Part shown: one piece after another, positions 51,454 to 61,372 of the stretch | Layout: each line of letters opens with the position of its first letter | Numbering within the stretch: the stretch's first letter is position 1 | From: Cytobacillus oceanisediminis 2691 | GTDB taxonomy: Bacteria > Bacillota > Bacilli > Bacillales > Cytobacillaceae | DNA: 64,000 nucleotides | Assembly (NCBI RefSeq): GCF_000294775.2 | Contig: NZ_CP015506.1 | Coordinates: 2,703,501 to 2,767,500 of the forward strand | Direction: 5' to 3' | Notes under the pieces: model-generated | Seen by the model: the letters and a program-made list of their open reading frames with translations, nothing else | Databases searched by the model: none | What the model was told of the DNA's origin: nothing | Program-made: the position numbers and the translations under genes

Positions 51454-52656
51454 TTGAATCAGCCTAGACCGAAGCTTTGGACAAAGGATTTTATTATCGT
51501 TTCATCCGTTAATTTTTTCTTAACATTGATTTTCTATTTGCTGATGGTGACCATTGCTGTCTTTGCAGTGGATTACTATAGTGCCTCAACTAGCCAGGCC
51601 GGGCTTGTAACGGGCATCTTTATTATTGGAACTCTCATTGGCAGGCTTTATATTGGGCGAGCCATTGATAACATTGGGCGAAAGAAGACACTTTATATCG
51701 GGTTGGTCTTATTTACCCTGACGACACTTTTATATTTCTTTAACCTCGGAATTGCTTTTTTACTATTTACCAGATTTATACACGGAATAGCTTTAGGTGT
51801 GGCGAGTACGGCGACAGGGACCATCGCTGCACAAATTATTCCGGCAGCCCGCAAAGGGGAAGGAATTGGCTACTTCAGCATGAGCACAACACTGGCAACA
51901 GCTGTTGGGCCATTTATCGGCTTGTTGATGATGCAAAAAGTTTCTTTCCAAATGATTTTTGCCTTCTGTCTGGCCATTGGCATCATTGCTCTGATTACAT
52001 CCTTCTTTTTATACGTTCCTGCAATAGAAACCTCCGGTGTGAAAAAGCAGGGCTTCCAAATTTCCAGCTTTATCGAGCCAAAAGCAGTCCCGATTGCGTT
52101 CATCACACTGGCAATCGCATTCGGTTATTCCGGGGTCCTCTCTTTTATCAATTTTTATGCGATCGAAGTCGATTTAGTTAAGGCTGCGAGCTTTTTCTTT
52201 CTCATCTACTCGGCCGCTGTCCTGATTTCACGTCCATTTACCGGGCGCCTGATGGATCTTAAAGGAGCAAATTATGTTATGTACCCCGCTTTTATCTTAT
52301 TTGCGGCAGGCATGTTTGTGCTTAGCACAGCAAACAGCAGTTTTACCTTGCTTTTGGCTGGAGCGCTAATTGGGCTGGGCTTTGGCAACATGCAGTCCTG
52401 CACCCAGGCAGTGGCCGTCAAGCTGACACCCGCTCATCGGATGGGATTGGCGACGTCAACGTTCTTTATCTTTCTGGATGCAGGCTTGGGATTTGGTCCC
52501 TATTTGCTGGGATTCATGATTCCGGTTACAGGCTATGGCAAGCTCTATGGAATGATGGCAATCTTTGTTTTATTATCAGCCATTTTATATTTTTTCCTCC
52601 ATGGGAAGAAGGAATCTGCTGCCCTAAAAAAATTGAACACATCTGTTTCAGCTTGA
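51454..52656 (+). CDS. MFS transporter (drug-efflux type)
   Basis: This 400-residue protein has 12 hydrophobic segments, with the MFS loop GRAIDNIGRKKTLYIGL and the second-half repeat SRPFTGRLMDLKGANYVM. It begins at a TTG after GGGAG, 1 bp downstream of the MarR gene, so regulator and transporter are translationally coupled. This arrangement is the usual one for substrate-induced efflux pumps. Confidence 0.88.
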   Translation: MNQPRPKLWTKDFIIVSSVNFFLTLIFYLLMVTIAVFAVDYYSASTSQAGLVTGIFIIGTLIGRLYIGRAIDNIGRKKTLYIGLVLFTLTTLLYFFNLGIAFLLFTRFIHGIALGVASTATGTIAAQIIPAARKGEGIGYFSMSTTLATAVGPFIGLLMMQKVSFQMIFAFCLAIGIIALITSFFLYVPAIETSGVKKQGFQISSFIEPKAVPIAFITLAIAFGYSGVLSFINFYAIEVDLVKAASFFFLIYSAAVLISRPFTGRLMDLKGANYVMYPAFILFAAGMFVLSTANSSFTLLLAGALIGLGFGNMQSCTQAVAVKLTPAHRMGLATSTFFIFLDAGLGFGPYLLGFMIPVTGYGKLYGMMAIFVLLSAILYFFLHGKKESAALKKLNTSVSA

Positions 52657-52680
52657 ACCTGAGGCATTGCAAAATTGGAA

Positions 52681-52720
52681 CAGCCATGGACCTCTAAACC
52701 GTCCATGGCTTTTGATGTTT
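52681..52720 (+). terminator. Bidirectional terminator between the MFS and S8 protease genes
   Basis: AGCCATGGAC pairs with GTCCATGGCT across an 8-nt loop, with T-rich sequence on both sides, so it serves the converging transcripts from each strand. Confidence 0.85.
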
Positions 52721-55700
52721 TAGTTCTGAACTACTGTAACCGTTTTAGGACTCGTAGTCACTGTAAAGCCCTGCTTACTTGATACATCCGCACTAATGGT
52801 ATAAGTCCCATTCGGAAGATCTGCATCTGGAGTCCACTTCAAGTGAATTTCATGTTCGTTTTCCACATTAATTGTGTCAACGGTTTTTCCTGCTTCATCT
52901 TTAATGTTCACTCTCCAGTTTACGCGGTTGTTTGCGAATGAATTGATGCCGGCAGGCGTGTTTGCATTCACATTTTTATTAGGATATACACTGAAGTAGC
53001 TTACGAGCATTCCTTCATTAATATAGGAAGGATCCCCCCATACAGCATAGCTCTGGTTAAATGCATGGTCGATACCTAATACGACAACGCTCTTCGGTTC
53101 CTCTTTTACAAGGGCTGAAGTTTTTCCAGGTTCGAGCGGCATATACTTCCCGTTATACCAGATGATTGCGCCATTATAGCCGCTTCCCCCTTCGTTATCT
53201 TCTGACTTAAAGGAAATCTCATATTGGCCTTCCTTTTGCTGTACCTGAATATCCGAGACTAATGGCGCGACTGAGTCTACTTGAACCGGTAGCCTTACTT
53301 CCTGAGGTTTGGCATCCTTGTAATCAAGTGTTGTTTTGATTACATACTGATAGGTTCCATCTTCAACGAATTGCCCATCTTGATTCTTAACATCCCATAA
53401 ATATCCGTTAATTAAATAATCCCCGAATGCCATAATATTTTTTCGGAACTTCCATGGCTTGCCGGTATATTCACTGAAGTCGCCTAAATAATTGATCATT
53501 TCACCTTTATCATTCTCAACGAACATTTCGGTTTTTTGTAAGTTGCGGAGAGCTGTAAAGGATGGGAAAACACCCGGCAAAATAGCATTGGGAGAAATGA
53601 CAATACGATCCATATTAAATGTTCCGGTATTCGGATCATATCCCATCGGGAACTGTGCCCCTTCATCGTTCCATAAGACTGTATATCCTAAGAAAGCATC
53701 TTTCTCCCAAGCAGCAGGGTCGAGGTTTTGCGGCTTGTCCCATTGACCAAAGTAGCCCATATATGGAATTGTCAGCGGCACAGCGGCATCACTGTTTTTA
53801 CCTGTTGGCACAAGGCGGACATATCCTTCGATAAATGTGCCCTTTTTTACGCTATCCGGCAATTGAATCTGTACATCCAAACTCTTATTTTGTCCTGGCT
53901 TAATTTTAAGCGATTTTCCTTCTTTGCCGGTCACTTTTTCACCATTTACGATGGCAGAAGCACCTGAAATCCGCTTGCTGGTCATCGTTAAATATTCTTT
54001 GGTATCCAATTTACCGTCATTATCCAAGTCAAACTCTTTTGTTTCAGTTTCGTCTGTTAAAACATCAACGAACACTTTATATTCCAAATCTTTCACGCCT
54101 GCATCCTGAAATGCTTCCACATTCAGTTTGAATTGTGTTTTGTTTCCGGTCATTTCTTTTAGAGCAACCGCCCCTGCCTGTTCCAAAGGAGCATTTTTAT
54201 TTGTGACAAGTACAGGTGTTTTGATCGCATTTTGTATTTGCATCAAACCGGATCCCTGTATGCGTGGTGAGTAAGGGACCTGGTTGTTTGCCCGCGGATC
54301 CTGAATGATTTTTGACGTATTCATTAAGGCGATTTTCGCTTTTAATGCCGTTTCTTTGGATTGCGGCAATCCTTTTTCATATAAAGCCTGAAGCAGCAGA
54401 GCTGATCCGCCTGCGACATGAGGTGCTGCCATGGACGTACCGCTCATTATTTCATATTCATTGCCGGGAACAGTGGAATAAATCCCACCGCCAGGTGCTG
54501 ATAGTTCAGGTTTGAAGTCAAGTGTGTGCGGCGTTCCAAAAGATGAAAAGTCTGACATGTTATCTTTTTCAGCATTATCCACCCAAACACCTTTGCTCAT
54601 CTTCATCTTCACTGTTTGTCCCTTGGACAGCTGCGAAATTAAGGCGTTCCCAACCTCCTTGCTGGTTGTTGCTGCAGGAGTTAGGTAGGGGCTAAAATAC
54701 AAGAAAGGGTAATCAGCTTCGTCATGAGGCGGTACAAGGATAACCGCCATGGCACCATTTTTTCTGGCTTCAGATTGTACATATGAATATAAACCATATT
54801 TTTGATTTGGTTTTGCTACGACTATCTTGCCGGCAACATCTTTCCCGGCAAAATCAGCCGTCTTCCCTTCCCCTACATATACCATTTCATAGCTTTCTCC
54901 AGATGATAGAACTTTTGAAAGCTTGAAGTTTACATGGGTCTGATCCTGGTATGGAAGCTGCAATCCGTTTTCATCACTAAGTGCATTCATATGCAATTTA
55001 GTATTTTCATAGGATGCTACTGATAGCGCAAATGGGCTGACAGAAGGTTCTCCTGCTGTTCCGATATCCGGATTTTCTGCATACGGCTTGGCAGAGGCCT
55101 CCATAATATTATTTTTTGTGCTGTAAGATGAGTTGCCTCCAGCTGCTACCAGGAGAGTGCCCCGTTCAGTTGCTTCCCGGATTGACTTTTGGATCGGATC
55201 ATTTTCTTCTCCAACAAAGCCGGCATCTGATCCAAGGCTCATGTTAATGACGTCAGCCCCCATTGCCACAGCGTGTTCAATTCCAGCAATAATATCATCT
55301 TCATAAGCTCCTCCGCCATTATCAGAAAATACTTTTTCAGCTAATAACTGTACACCAGGAGCAATCCCCTTAACCCCATCATTTTCTTCATCGCCATTGG
55401 CACCTACAGTACCTGCAAGCTGCATGCCATGCGGACTTCCATATTGTCCGCGGGGAATGACATCCGTATCTTCATCGGCCCAGTCATAGCCTGTCGGCAC
55501 TTTGTCACTATACCAGATGTCATTAATACCCGTTTCAGCGAGTTTTGCGTTGATTTCTCCCTCAGACCATTTCTGCTTGTCTTTCCCTTCATCCGTCAAT
55601 GTCATATCCTGGTGCGTATAGTCCAATCCGGAGTCAACTACAGCAACAAGCAGCCCTTCTCCTTCATAGCCATGCTGCTCCCAGACTTTTTGCGCCTGCA

Positions 55701-56235
55701 CTAGCTCCTTGCTGGCACTCATGGATGGCTGAAATGTTCTCGCAATATGCACGTTCGTGACACCAGGAAGCTCCTGAATTTCTTTTAAATTACGAAACTC
55801 AGTTTCCAGACTGAAACCATTAAACCCTTCAAAAAAGCGATGCTTCACTTTCTTGATAGATTTTTTCTTTGTAAGCTTAGAAATAACCTCGTCTTGTTTT
55901 GCCTTCATTTTACTTTTTTTGCTTTGTTTCGTTTTTTCAGTACCTGCTGGCTGTTCGACCTCAACAATTACACGTAAAATTTCATTTGGCTTATATGGCT
56001 TCGTTAACCCTTTTTCATTCAGATCCTTATATCCCAGCTTGTCCACTGCATTTGCTTTGGTCTGATATTGGTGGTCCAAAAATATTTTCTGTCCCTGCTT
56101 AACAATGTCTTCGACACTTGGAGCCTGGATCTGATCTTCTTGAGCTCCTTGTGCTGAGACTGTTCCCCCGAAAAGCATTGCTGCTGCCAATGCAGAAGCC
56201 AGCACTTTATAGGGTACCCCTTTTTTCAATTTCAT
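52720..56235 (-). CDS. Large secreted S8 subtilase with PA insertion and C-terminal extensions
   Basis: This 1171-residue protein has a signal peptide (VLASALAAAMLFGGTVSAQG), an I9-type inhibitor region (about 80-180) and a subtilase domain with Asp in VAVVDSGLDYTHQD near 201, His in SPHGMQLAG near 268 and Ser in GTSMAAPHVAGG near 600. Between His and Ser there is a long insertion typical of a PA domain (about 430-540). The last 500 residues form Fn3/DUF1034-like beta domains ending in an Ig-like segment. The architecture is that of C5a peptidase/Vpr-type enzymes. The ATG at 56235 follows GGCGGGAG. The H-site tripeptide is HGM rather than HGT. Confidence 0.9.
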   Translation of the reverse strand: MKLKKGVPYKVLASALAAAMLFGGTVSAQGAQEDQIQAPSVEDIVKQGQKIFLDHQYQTKANAVDKLGYKDLNEKGLTKPYKPNEILRVIVEVEQPAGTEKTKQSKKSKMKAKQDEVISKLTKKKSIKKVKHRFFEGFNGFSLETEFRNLKEIQELPGVTNVHIARTFQPSMSASKELVQAQKVWEQHGYEGEGLLVAVVDSGLDYTHQDMTLTDEGKDKQKWSEGEINAKLAETGINDIWYSDKVPTGYDWADEDTDVIPRGQYGSPHGMQLAGTVGANGDEENDGVKGIAPGVQLLAEKVFSDNGGGAYEDDIIAGIEHAVAMGADVINMSLGSDAGFVGEENDPIQKSIREATERGTLLVAAGGNSSYSTKNNIMEASAKPYAENPDIGTAGEPSVSPFALSVASYENTKLHMNALSDENGLQLPYQDQTHVNFKLSKVLSSGESYEMVYVGEGKTADFAGKDVAGKIVVAKPNQKYGLYSYVQSEARKNGAMAVILVPPHDEADYPFLYFSPYLTPAATTSKEVGNALISQLSKGQTVKMKMSKGVWVDNAEKDNMSDFSSFGTPHTLDFKPELSAPGGGIYSTVPGNEYEIMSGTSMAAPHVAGGSALLLQALYEKGLPQSKETALKAKIALMNTSKIIQDPRANNQVPYSPRIQGSGLMQIQNAIKTPVLVTNKNAPLEQAGAVALKEMTGNKTQFKLNVEAFQDAGVKDLEYKVFVDVLTDETETKEFDLDNDGKLDTKEYLTMTSKRISGASAIVNGEKVTGKEGKSLKIKPGQNKSLDVQIQLPDSVKKGTFIEGYVRLVPTGKNSDAAVPLTIPYMGYFGQWDKPQNLDPAAWEKDAFLGYTVLWNDEGAQFPMGYDPNTGTFNMDRIVISPNAILPGVFPSFTALRNLQKTEMFVENDKGEMINYLGDFSEYTGKPWKFRKNIMAFGDYLINGYLWDVKNQDGQFVEDGTYQYVIKTTLDYKDAKPQEVRLPVQVDSVAPLVSDIQVQQKEGQYEISFKSEDNEGGSGYNGAIIWYNGKYMPLEPGKTSALVKEEPKSVVVLGIDHAFNQSYAVWGDPSYINEGMLVSYFSVYPNKNVNANTPAGINSFANNRVNWRVNIKDEAGKTVDTINVENEHEIHLKWTPDADLPNGTYTISADVSSKQGFTVTTSPKTVTVVQN

Positions 56236-56621
56236 TTCTCTCCCGCCCTTTCCCCTGGAAAAATTCAATATTTTTTAACTTTTCTTAAAATTTATTGTAG
56301 TGCCGGGTCTGAGAGAAGTAAATTGGGGGAATCTAAAAAGAGGGATCCGTTTAATTTCAGAACTTTATATCCAGATCGAAGAATCTCTTTCTATTTAAAC
56401 AGTATAAAAGGCGCATTTGTGTATCTATTTTCTATTAACCTTCTCACCTTCTGGTAAAAAAGGCTTTCTTAATTACCCCAAATTGAAATCTTAAAATACC
56501 TCTTAGGAATAATATTCCACTAACCCTTGGGAAAAACAGACATCTGACATTTCCTGGCTATCTGTTTCTAGCCGATAAGGTATGCTACGATAATAGCCAC
56601 AAACACAGGGGGGATGCTGTT
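56236..56621. other. Divergent intergenic region of the S8 protease and first HTH-TPR regulator
   Basis: No gene is seen. The region holds the protease promoter, a long AT-rich tract and two inverse copies of the shared motif: AAGTAAATTGGGGGAAT at 56316 and ATTACCCCAAATTG at 56472. The identical 12-mer AAGTAAATTGGG is found again at 61373 before tapA. Confidence 0.7.
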
Positions 56622-57866
56622 TTGAAGGAAGGTTTAATTATAAAATATTACCGGGAACGTGCTGGATTGACCCAAACGCAGCTGGGCGAAGGGATTTGTT
56701 CTGTGACTCATATCAGTAAAATAGAGCGGGGCCATTCACAATATTCGTCAGAAGTTACTAATTTGATCTGTAAACGGCTGAATATAGATCTTATTAAAGA
56801 GCTTCAAAAGTTTAATATGCTGGAGACAAAACTTCATGAGTGGCTGGAGGCCATGGTTAAACAGCAAAAAGAAGATATAGAATTAATTAAAGAGGAATTA
56901 GCCCAAAATCCTTACCTGCATTTTTCGGAAACAAAATATTTTCATTCAATCCTTTTGGCTCGTTATCACCTGATGCAAGGAGAGCAGGAAAAAGGCAAAT
57001 CGCTTTTAGACAGCTGCCAAAAAGCCTGGGTCACCCTTGACCGTTTTGAACGGAATCTTCTCGAGCATACATGGAGCATTTATTTTCTAAACTTACATAA
57101 TTGCAAAGAAGCCATTGCCCATTTAAAGAATATTAACCCTAAAGAATATAATAACCATGAATATTATTTTCACCTCGCAACCTCTTCTCATTTGATGAAT
57201 GATAGGGTAAAAGCCTATCACTATGGTACTCTTGCACTATCCTATTTTCGGGAAACCAATAATTTTAAAAGAATTCTTGATACAGAAACCGTTTTACTGA
57301 TACAAATGGGTACATACGACCTTTGCCAATTTGAAGAAACCGTTAAGCAGTATCATACATTAATCAAATCCTGCCGGGCTCATAAAGAAGAAGCCAGGGA
57401 AATGAACCTTTGGCATAATCTTGCCGTTGAATACTTTGCAAAAGGCTTTTATTCAGAAGCGAGCGAGGTTTACAAAAAGCTATTGGAACAATCCGAGGTT
57501 AATCCAAACCCACCTTTAAAATTAAGCGCTATTAGAGGGTATGTTCATAGCTGCCTTAATCTGGATCATTATAAGAAACAAAATCTCAGATTCTTGCTGG
57601 ACGATGGCCACAGACTGGCTGAACAATTTCAAAATAAAACCTATCAATATGTTTTTTATATGCTCGATATCCTTTTAGAAGATAAAGACATAAATGATTA
57701 CTATCTCTTTTTAGAAAATACATTCCTTCCCCACCTTCATGAATTAGGGAATAGCACATTAATCTCTCTCTATGAAAAAGAACTGTTTCATTATTATAGG
57801 ACGTCGTCACAGCATGAAAAAGCAAGCGCGCTTGCAGCCAAATACTTTGAACCCCACGTTCATTAA
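56622..57866 (+). CDS. HTH-TPR quorum-sensing-type regulator 1 (RRNPP-like)
   Basis: This 414-residue protein has an N-terminal XRE-type HTH (about 1-55; YYRERAGLTQTQLGEGICSV, with the Q-L-G-E-G recognition helix) and a C-terminal region rich in TPR-like helices (about 70-410). The size and layout match RRNPP regulators such as NprR and PlcR, which bind small peptides. The start is a TTG after GGGGGG. A paralogue lies 245 bp downstream. No PapR- or NprX-like peptide gene is visible within 300 bp. Confidence 0.8.
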   Translation: MKEGLIIKYYRERAGLTQTQLGEGICSVTHISKIERGHSQYSSEVTNLICKRLNIDLIKELQKFNMLETKLHEWLEAMVKQQKEDIELIKEELAQNPYLHFSETKYFHSILLARYHLMQGEQEKGKSLLDSCQKAWVTLDRFERNLLEHTWSIYFLNLHNCKEAIAHLKNINPKEYNNHEYYFHLATSSHLMNDRVKAYHYGTLALSYFRETNNFKRILDTETVLLIQMGTYDLCQFEETVKQYHTLIKSCRAHKEEAREMNLWHNLAVEYFAKGFYSEASEVYKKLLEQSEVNPNPPLKLSAIRGYVHSCLNLDHYKKQNLRFLLDDGHRLAEQFQNKTYQYVFYMLDILLEDKDINDYYLFLENTFLPHLHELGNSTLISLYEKELFHYYRTSSQHEKASALAAKYFEPHVH

Positions 57867-57882
57867 ATATAATTGAGTGAGG

Positions 57883-57913
57883 AAAGTCTTCTATAATCCC
57901 ATAGAAGACTTTT
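57883..57913 (+). terminator. Terminator after HTH-TPR regulator 1
   Basis: AAAGTCTTCTA pairs with TAGAAGACTTT, followed by TCTGTTTG. It separates the two regulator genes, so they are not a simple operon. Confidence 0.82.
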
Positions 57914-58008
57914 CTGTTTGTACTTTTTTTTCCGCTCTCTCCCAGTCCGCCTTTTGGACTAATCCATGGTTCGTCTCCCCAAAAGGCGCTATGTCTTATG
58001 CCCCTAAA

Positions 58009-58022
58009 AATTCCCCCAAAAA
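58009..58022. promoter_or_regulatory. CCCAA-type motif upstream of HTH-TPR regulator 2
   Basis: AATTCCCCCAAAAA is similar to ATTACCCCAAATTG (56472) and to ATTCCCCCAATTTA, the reverse of 56316. The distance to the start codon (about 90 bp) is like that in the other intergenic regions. Confidence 0.4.
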
Positions 58023-58110
58023 GGAAAATATTAGATAAAAGATAATTAAGTATTTAAGAACAGCTGCCTGGCATAATTCACCTATTATTAATAGATAAGG
58101 AGAGGATCAC

Positions 58111-59370
58111 ATGCTGGAGGGGGAAATTATTAAATTCTACCGGGAAAAGTCTGGTCTTACACAAGCTATGTTAGGAGAAGGGATTTGTACTCCTACCCAT
58201 GTAAGCAAAATCGAAAGAGGGAAAACAGCCTATTCACCGGAAATTATTTCACTTTTCTCTGCGGTTCTAAATATTGACATTCAAAAGGAAGTTGAATATT
58301 TTCGGGATTTGGATAAGCGCCTGCAGGAATGGCATAAAGCCATCATTATGTATAGATTAGCCAGGGCTGAGGAAATAAAAAATGAACTGGAAAGTACACC
58401 TTTTATTCAGTCTTCTAAATATGCAGCCCACTATCTGCTTTTAAAGGCAAGATACCATTTGCTGCATCAGGAGTTAGAGGATGTATCCCGGATTATTAAG
58501 CAAATTAGCCATGAGTTTCATCACCTCTCCCTTTTTGAGAGAAATTTATTTTACCATGTTCAAGGGATGTATTATATTAATCAAGCAATAAAACCTGATT
58601 GCACGAATCAGCAAAAGGCACTTCAGGTCTTAAAAAATATCGATATAAATGAATATGGCAATGAAGAATACTTTTATCACTTGGCAATTGCCTATCATTA
58701 TAATGACTCAAAAATCATGGCTTACATGTTTGCAGAAAAATCTTTGCAGCACTTCAAAAACACGAATAACTATACGATGGCGATAAAAGCTGAATCCATT
58801 ATCCTCCTGCAGATCAGCAGTGATATCTTAACCGACATGGATAAACTGGCAGAACGTTATCATCATTTAATCTGGGACTGTGAACGAATTGGATATCATG
58901 ACTATAAAGGGCTCCTATACAATAATTTAGGATTTGAGTATTTTAACAGGGAACAATATGCTAAGGCAAAGGATTGCTATAAACAGGCTTTGCGTTTAGC
59001 TGACAGGAATACAATCATTTATCTTCAGCGATTATACTCTTACCTTAATTCCTGTGTAGAAGGCAAATTATCCGGCAAAACAGCTCTCCTTAAAAAAGCA
59101 TGCGAAGGGATTCAGGTTTCAAAGGAGCTTAAAAGCACTTTATACTTGTCGTTATTTAAACTTTCTAAGTATCAGCTTTATCATCAGCGCGAGAAATATT
59201 TTAAGTATTTGGAAGAAAAGGCTTTCCCTGAATTTGTTAAAATTAAGCATATAATTCTTATGCGCAGGTATGGCAAAAAGCTTTATGAATATTACATCGA
59301 GACAGGTCATCATGAAAAAGCCATTCATCTGAACCGGCTGCTTGAAGGCAATGAATTAATTAATGTGTAA
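58111..59370 (+). CDS. HTH-TPR quorum-sensing-type regulator 2 (RRNPP-like)
   Basis: This 419-residue paralogue of the 56622 protein has the same HTH (FYREKSGLTQAMLGEGICTP) and the same helical-repeat region with related spacings. The two proteins are clearly homologous over their whole length but diverged. It is monocistronic, followed by a terminator shared with tasA. The pair may respond to different peptides or act as activator and co-regulator; this cannot be read from the sequence. Confidence 0.8.
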   Translation: MLEGEIIKFYREKSGLTQAMLGEGICTPTHVSKIERGKTAYSPEIISLFSAVLNIDIQKEVEYFRDLDKRLQEWHKAIIMYRLARAEEIKNELESTPFIQSSKYAAHYLLLKARYHLLHQELEDVSRIIKQISHEFHHLSLFERNLFYHVQGMYYINQAIKPDCTNQQKALQVLKNIDINEYGNEEYFYHLAIAYHYNDSKIMAYMFAEKSLQHFKNTNNYTMAIKAESIILLQISSDILTDMDKLAERYHHLIWDCERIGYHDYKGLLYNNLGFEYFNREQYAKAKDCYKQALRLADRNTIIYLQRLYSYLNSCVEGKLSGKTALLKKACEGIQVSKELKSTLYLSLFKLSKYQLYHQREKYFKYLEEKAFPEFVKIKHIILMRRYGKKLYEYYIETGHHEKAIHLNRLLEGNELINV

Positions 59371-59372
59371 AA

Positions 59373-59404
59373 AAATCCCTTGAATATTCTTTCAAGGGAT
59401 TTTC
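59373..59404 (+). terminator. Terminator between HTH-TPR regulator 2 and tasA-like gene
   Basis: AAAATCCCTTGAA and TTCAAGGGATTTT form a symmetric stem that can end both convergent transcripts. Confidence 0.88.
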
Positions 59405-59413
59405 CGTCCATTT

Positions 59414-60013
59414 CTATTTTACTGTTCCTTCAGCCTGTTGTGCATTGAATTTCCATTCCACCTGCAGCGCATCTCCCTGGAATTCGTTTTGATCCCCTCC
59501 GTTATCGACAAATTCGAACAGCACAATAATTTTATCGGTTTCCCCAGGGGCCAGGCCATCCGGCACTGTTCCCCCGCCTACAAAGTTATCAATGGCTGTT
59601 AAATCTGGAGTTTGTGATTGCAGTTCATACAAAGTCGTCTCTGCAACCTGTACGGTTGCGTTGGCCTGATTATATAGGATGGTCACTTTTATATGCTTCC
59701 CGAAATCATCTGCATTTGCAGCTCCATTTAATTTTGCATCTTCTACCTGGTAGTTTGTATGCAGCAAGATCTTGGAAATATCAAGAGTGCCGCTATTTGT
59801 GATGGTAAATTCACGTGAAACTTCATCACCTGGTTTTAAATCGCCAATATTGACGATTGTTTCAGGGTTTACCGCCAAATCCAGGGTACCTGCTGCAAAC
59901 GTGTTATTCGTAATCTCCGTATCGCTGAAGTAAGCGTATGTACCCCCACCCATTAATGAAAAACCTAAAGCAGCTGTCAAAAGTCCTTTACTTACCTTTT
60001 TTGCAAATCCCAT
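59414..60013 (-). CDS. tasA: TasA/camelysin-family biofilm fibre protein
   Basis: This 199-residue protein has a signal peptide that is typical of SipW substrates (KKVSKGLLTAALGFSLMGGGTYAYFSDTE), cleaved near AYFSD. The mature part is the TasA/CalY beta-sandwich: TFAAGTLDLAVNP, PGDEVSREFTITNSGTLDI, and LAPGETDKIIVLFEF. TasA makes the amyloid-like fibre of the matrix; camelysins are similar surface proteins. It is 77 bp downstream of sipW. Confidence 0.9.
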   Translation of the reverse strand: MGFAKKVSKGLLTAALGFSLMGGGTYAYFSDTEITNNTFAAGTLDLAVNPETIVNIGDLKPGDEVSREFTITNSGTLDISKILLHTNYQVEDAKLNGAANADDFGKHIKVTILYNQANATVQVAETTLYELQSQTPDLTAIDNFVGGGTVPDGLAPGETDKIIVLFEFVDNGGDQNEFQGDALQVEWKFNAQQAEGTVK

Positions 60014-60089
60014 GTTTCTTCCTCCTTTGGATCTTATAAATTTATTTAACTCTTATTACCTGTGGCAAATAAGAGGCATAACCGGAGTA

Positions 60090-60626
60090 TTAAGCGTTTT
60101 TAGTTTCGTATTCTTTAAGAGCCAGAAAAATTGTCCTCGCAGCAGATAGCAGCAGGAGCAGTCCCGGGATAAACAGCAGGAGTGCGGAACCTTCTTTGGA
60201 TGCTGCAAACTCAGCCGCATAGCCTGCATATGGGATGGTAAAACCTACATATTTACCGGCTATATTTTTAGGCTGGACATATTCCATATCCGGAGCGTCA
60301 TTGTTGTCGCCTTTTGTTTGATATAAAACCCCGGCTTTCGTTTTCTTTACTTCGACAATTCTATGGGTAATTAATTTATCTCCTGATTTAAATGTAATAA
60401 TATCTTCCTTTTTTAAATTTCTGTCCGGCTGTTTCACTACAATGATGGACCCTGTCATGAAAGTCGGTTCCATGGATCCCGATAAAACAGCTTTTGCCTG
60501 ATAACCTTTAAGGGACGGTTCTCCTCCGGATGCTTTTGAGGATATCACCCAAACAGCAAGCAGACACAGGAGCATCAATCCTGCTGCACTGATACATTTA
60601 CTCAGTATTTTCAAGGCTCTCTTCAT
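60090..60626 (-). CDS. sipW: SipW-type signal peptidase I
   Basis: This 178-residue peptidase has a N-terminal membrane segment (SAAGLMLLCLLAVWVISS), the catalytic Ser in VLSGSMEPTFMTGSIIVVK and the ER-type signal peptidase context (ITFKSGDKLITHRIVEVKK with the basic/His residue where other type I enzymes have Lys), and a C-terminal membrane segment (LLLFIPGLLLLLSA). SipW processes TapA and TasA. Its start overlaps the upstream tapA-like gene by 29 bp. The ribosome binding site GAGGAGG is within that gene. Confidence 0.92.
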   Translation of the reverse strand: MKRALKILSKCISAAGLMLLCLLAVWVISSKASGGEPSLKGYQAKAVLSGSMEPTFMTGSIIVVKQPDRNLKKEDIITFKSGDKLITHRIVEVKKTKAGVLYQTKGDNNDAPDMEYVQPKNIAGKYVGFTIPYAGYAAEFAASKEGSALLLFIPGLLLLLSAARTIFLALKEYETKNA

Positions 60627-61314
60627 TGGCTATTTCCTCCTCTTCATCCTTCTGTTTATTGTCCTTGCTGTCAGTCTGTTCTTCCGCAGGATTCGCTTGT
60701 TCCTCAGCTGGCTCTTTGTGTTCAATCACCTGATTTTCCTGTTTCCTGATAGGCATTTCTAATTGATCATCCGTTTCCAATTCGTTTGTCTTAATGTCCT
60801 CTCCCTGCTGCTGCTTCTTCTTTTGCTCCTGCAATTTTTGATAAAAAAGCTGTTCCAGCTCCTGAAGGTTAAGAGAATCATTTATTCGCAGAAGGAGTTT
60901 GTCTACTTTAATGAAACCCTTACTTACAAACTCATATCCTTCCTTTTTTTCTGCTTTTAGAAACAGTTTTTCCAGTTCAGCTCTTATTCTATGAAGTTTC
61001 TTCAAGCTGGCTGTTATCTGTTCTTTTTTTCTCAAAAATTCGGAGGACGGATCTGCGGTCTCATTTAACAGCCCGTTCTTCACAAATGTTTCTAAACCGG
61101 CGTGTTCTTTTAGTATTTGTTCACTGTTTATCCTGGCTTCCTCTTCAAGCCCGTGAATATATGATGGGAAAACAAAAGCAGTGGAAATTATAATAGGCTT
61201 TGCCTCTGCCTGGCTTGTAAAGGCAGCTTCTGTTTTCCCGACAAGCTGAGTGCCTGTATAAAAACTCAGGCAGCAAAGACACGGCAAAATGAGTTTATTC
61301 AATCCCTTCTTCAT
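60598..61314 (-). CDS. tapA: TapA-like secreted protein (possible DUF4047)
   Basis: This 238-residue protein has a hydrophobic N-terminus followed by the SipW-type cleavage context AAFTSQAEA, then a helical middle region (about 60-170) and a strongly charged tail rich in Glu, Gln and Lys (DSKDNKQKDEEEEIANEESL). In Bacillus the tapA gene comes first in the tapA-sipW-tasA operon and anchors fibres to the wall. Sequence similarity is weak, so DUF4047 or an unrelated anchor protein is possible. The placement is the main evidence. Confidence 0.72.
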   Translation of the reverse strand: MKKGLNKLILPCLCCLSFYTGTQLVGKTEAAFTSQAEAKPIIISTAFVFPSYIHGLEEEARINSEQILKEHAGLETFVKNGLLNETADPSSEFLRKKEQITASLKKLHRIRAELEKLFLKAEKKEGYEFVSKGFIKVDKLLLRINDSLNLQELEQLFYQKLQEQKKKQQQGEDIKTNELETDDQLEMPIRKQENQVIEHKEPAEEQANPAEEQTDSKDNKQKDEEEEIANEESLENTE

Positions 61315-61372
61315 CCCCCGCTCTCCTCCCGAAAAGGTGTCTGTGGAACAAGCATACGAGAGGTCATGTGCA

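Noticed and set aside
53492..56102. Several plus-strand ORFs of 60-90 codons inside the S8 protease gene
   Set aside because: They are antisense shadows of a well-supported coding frame with no ribosome binding sites.
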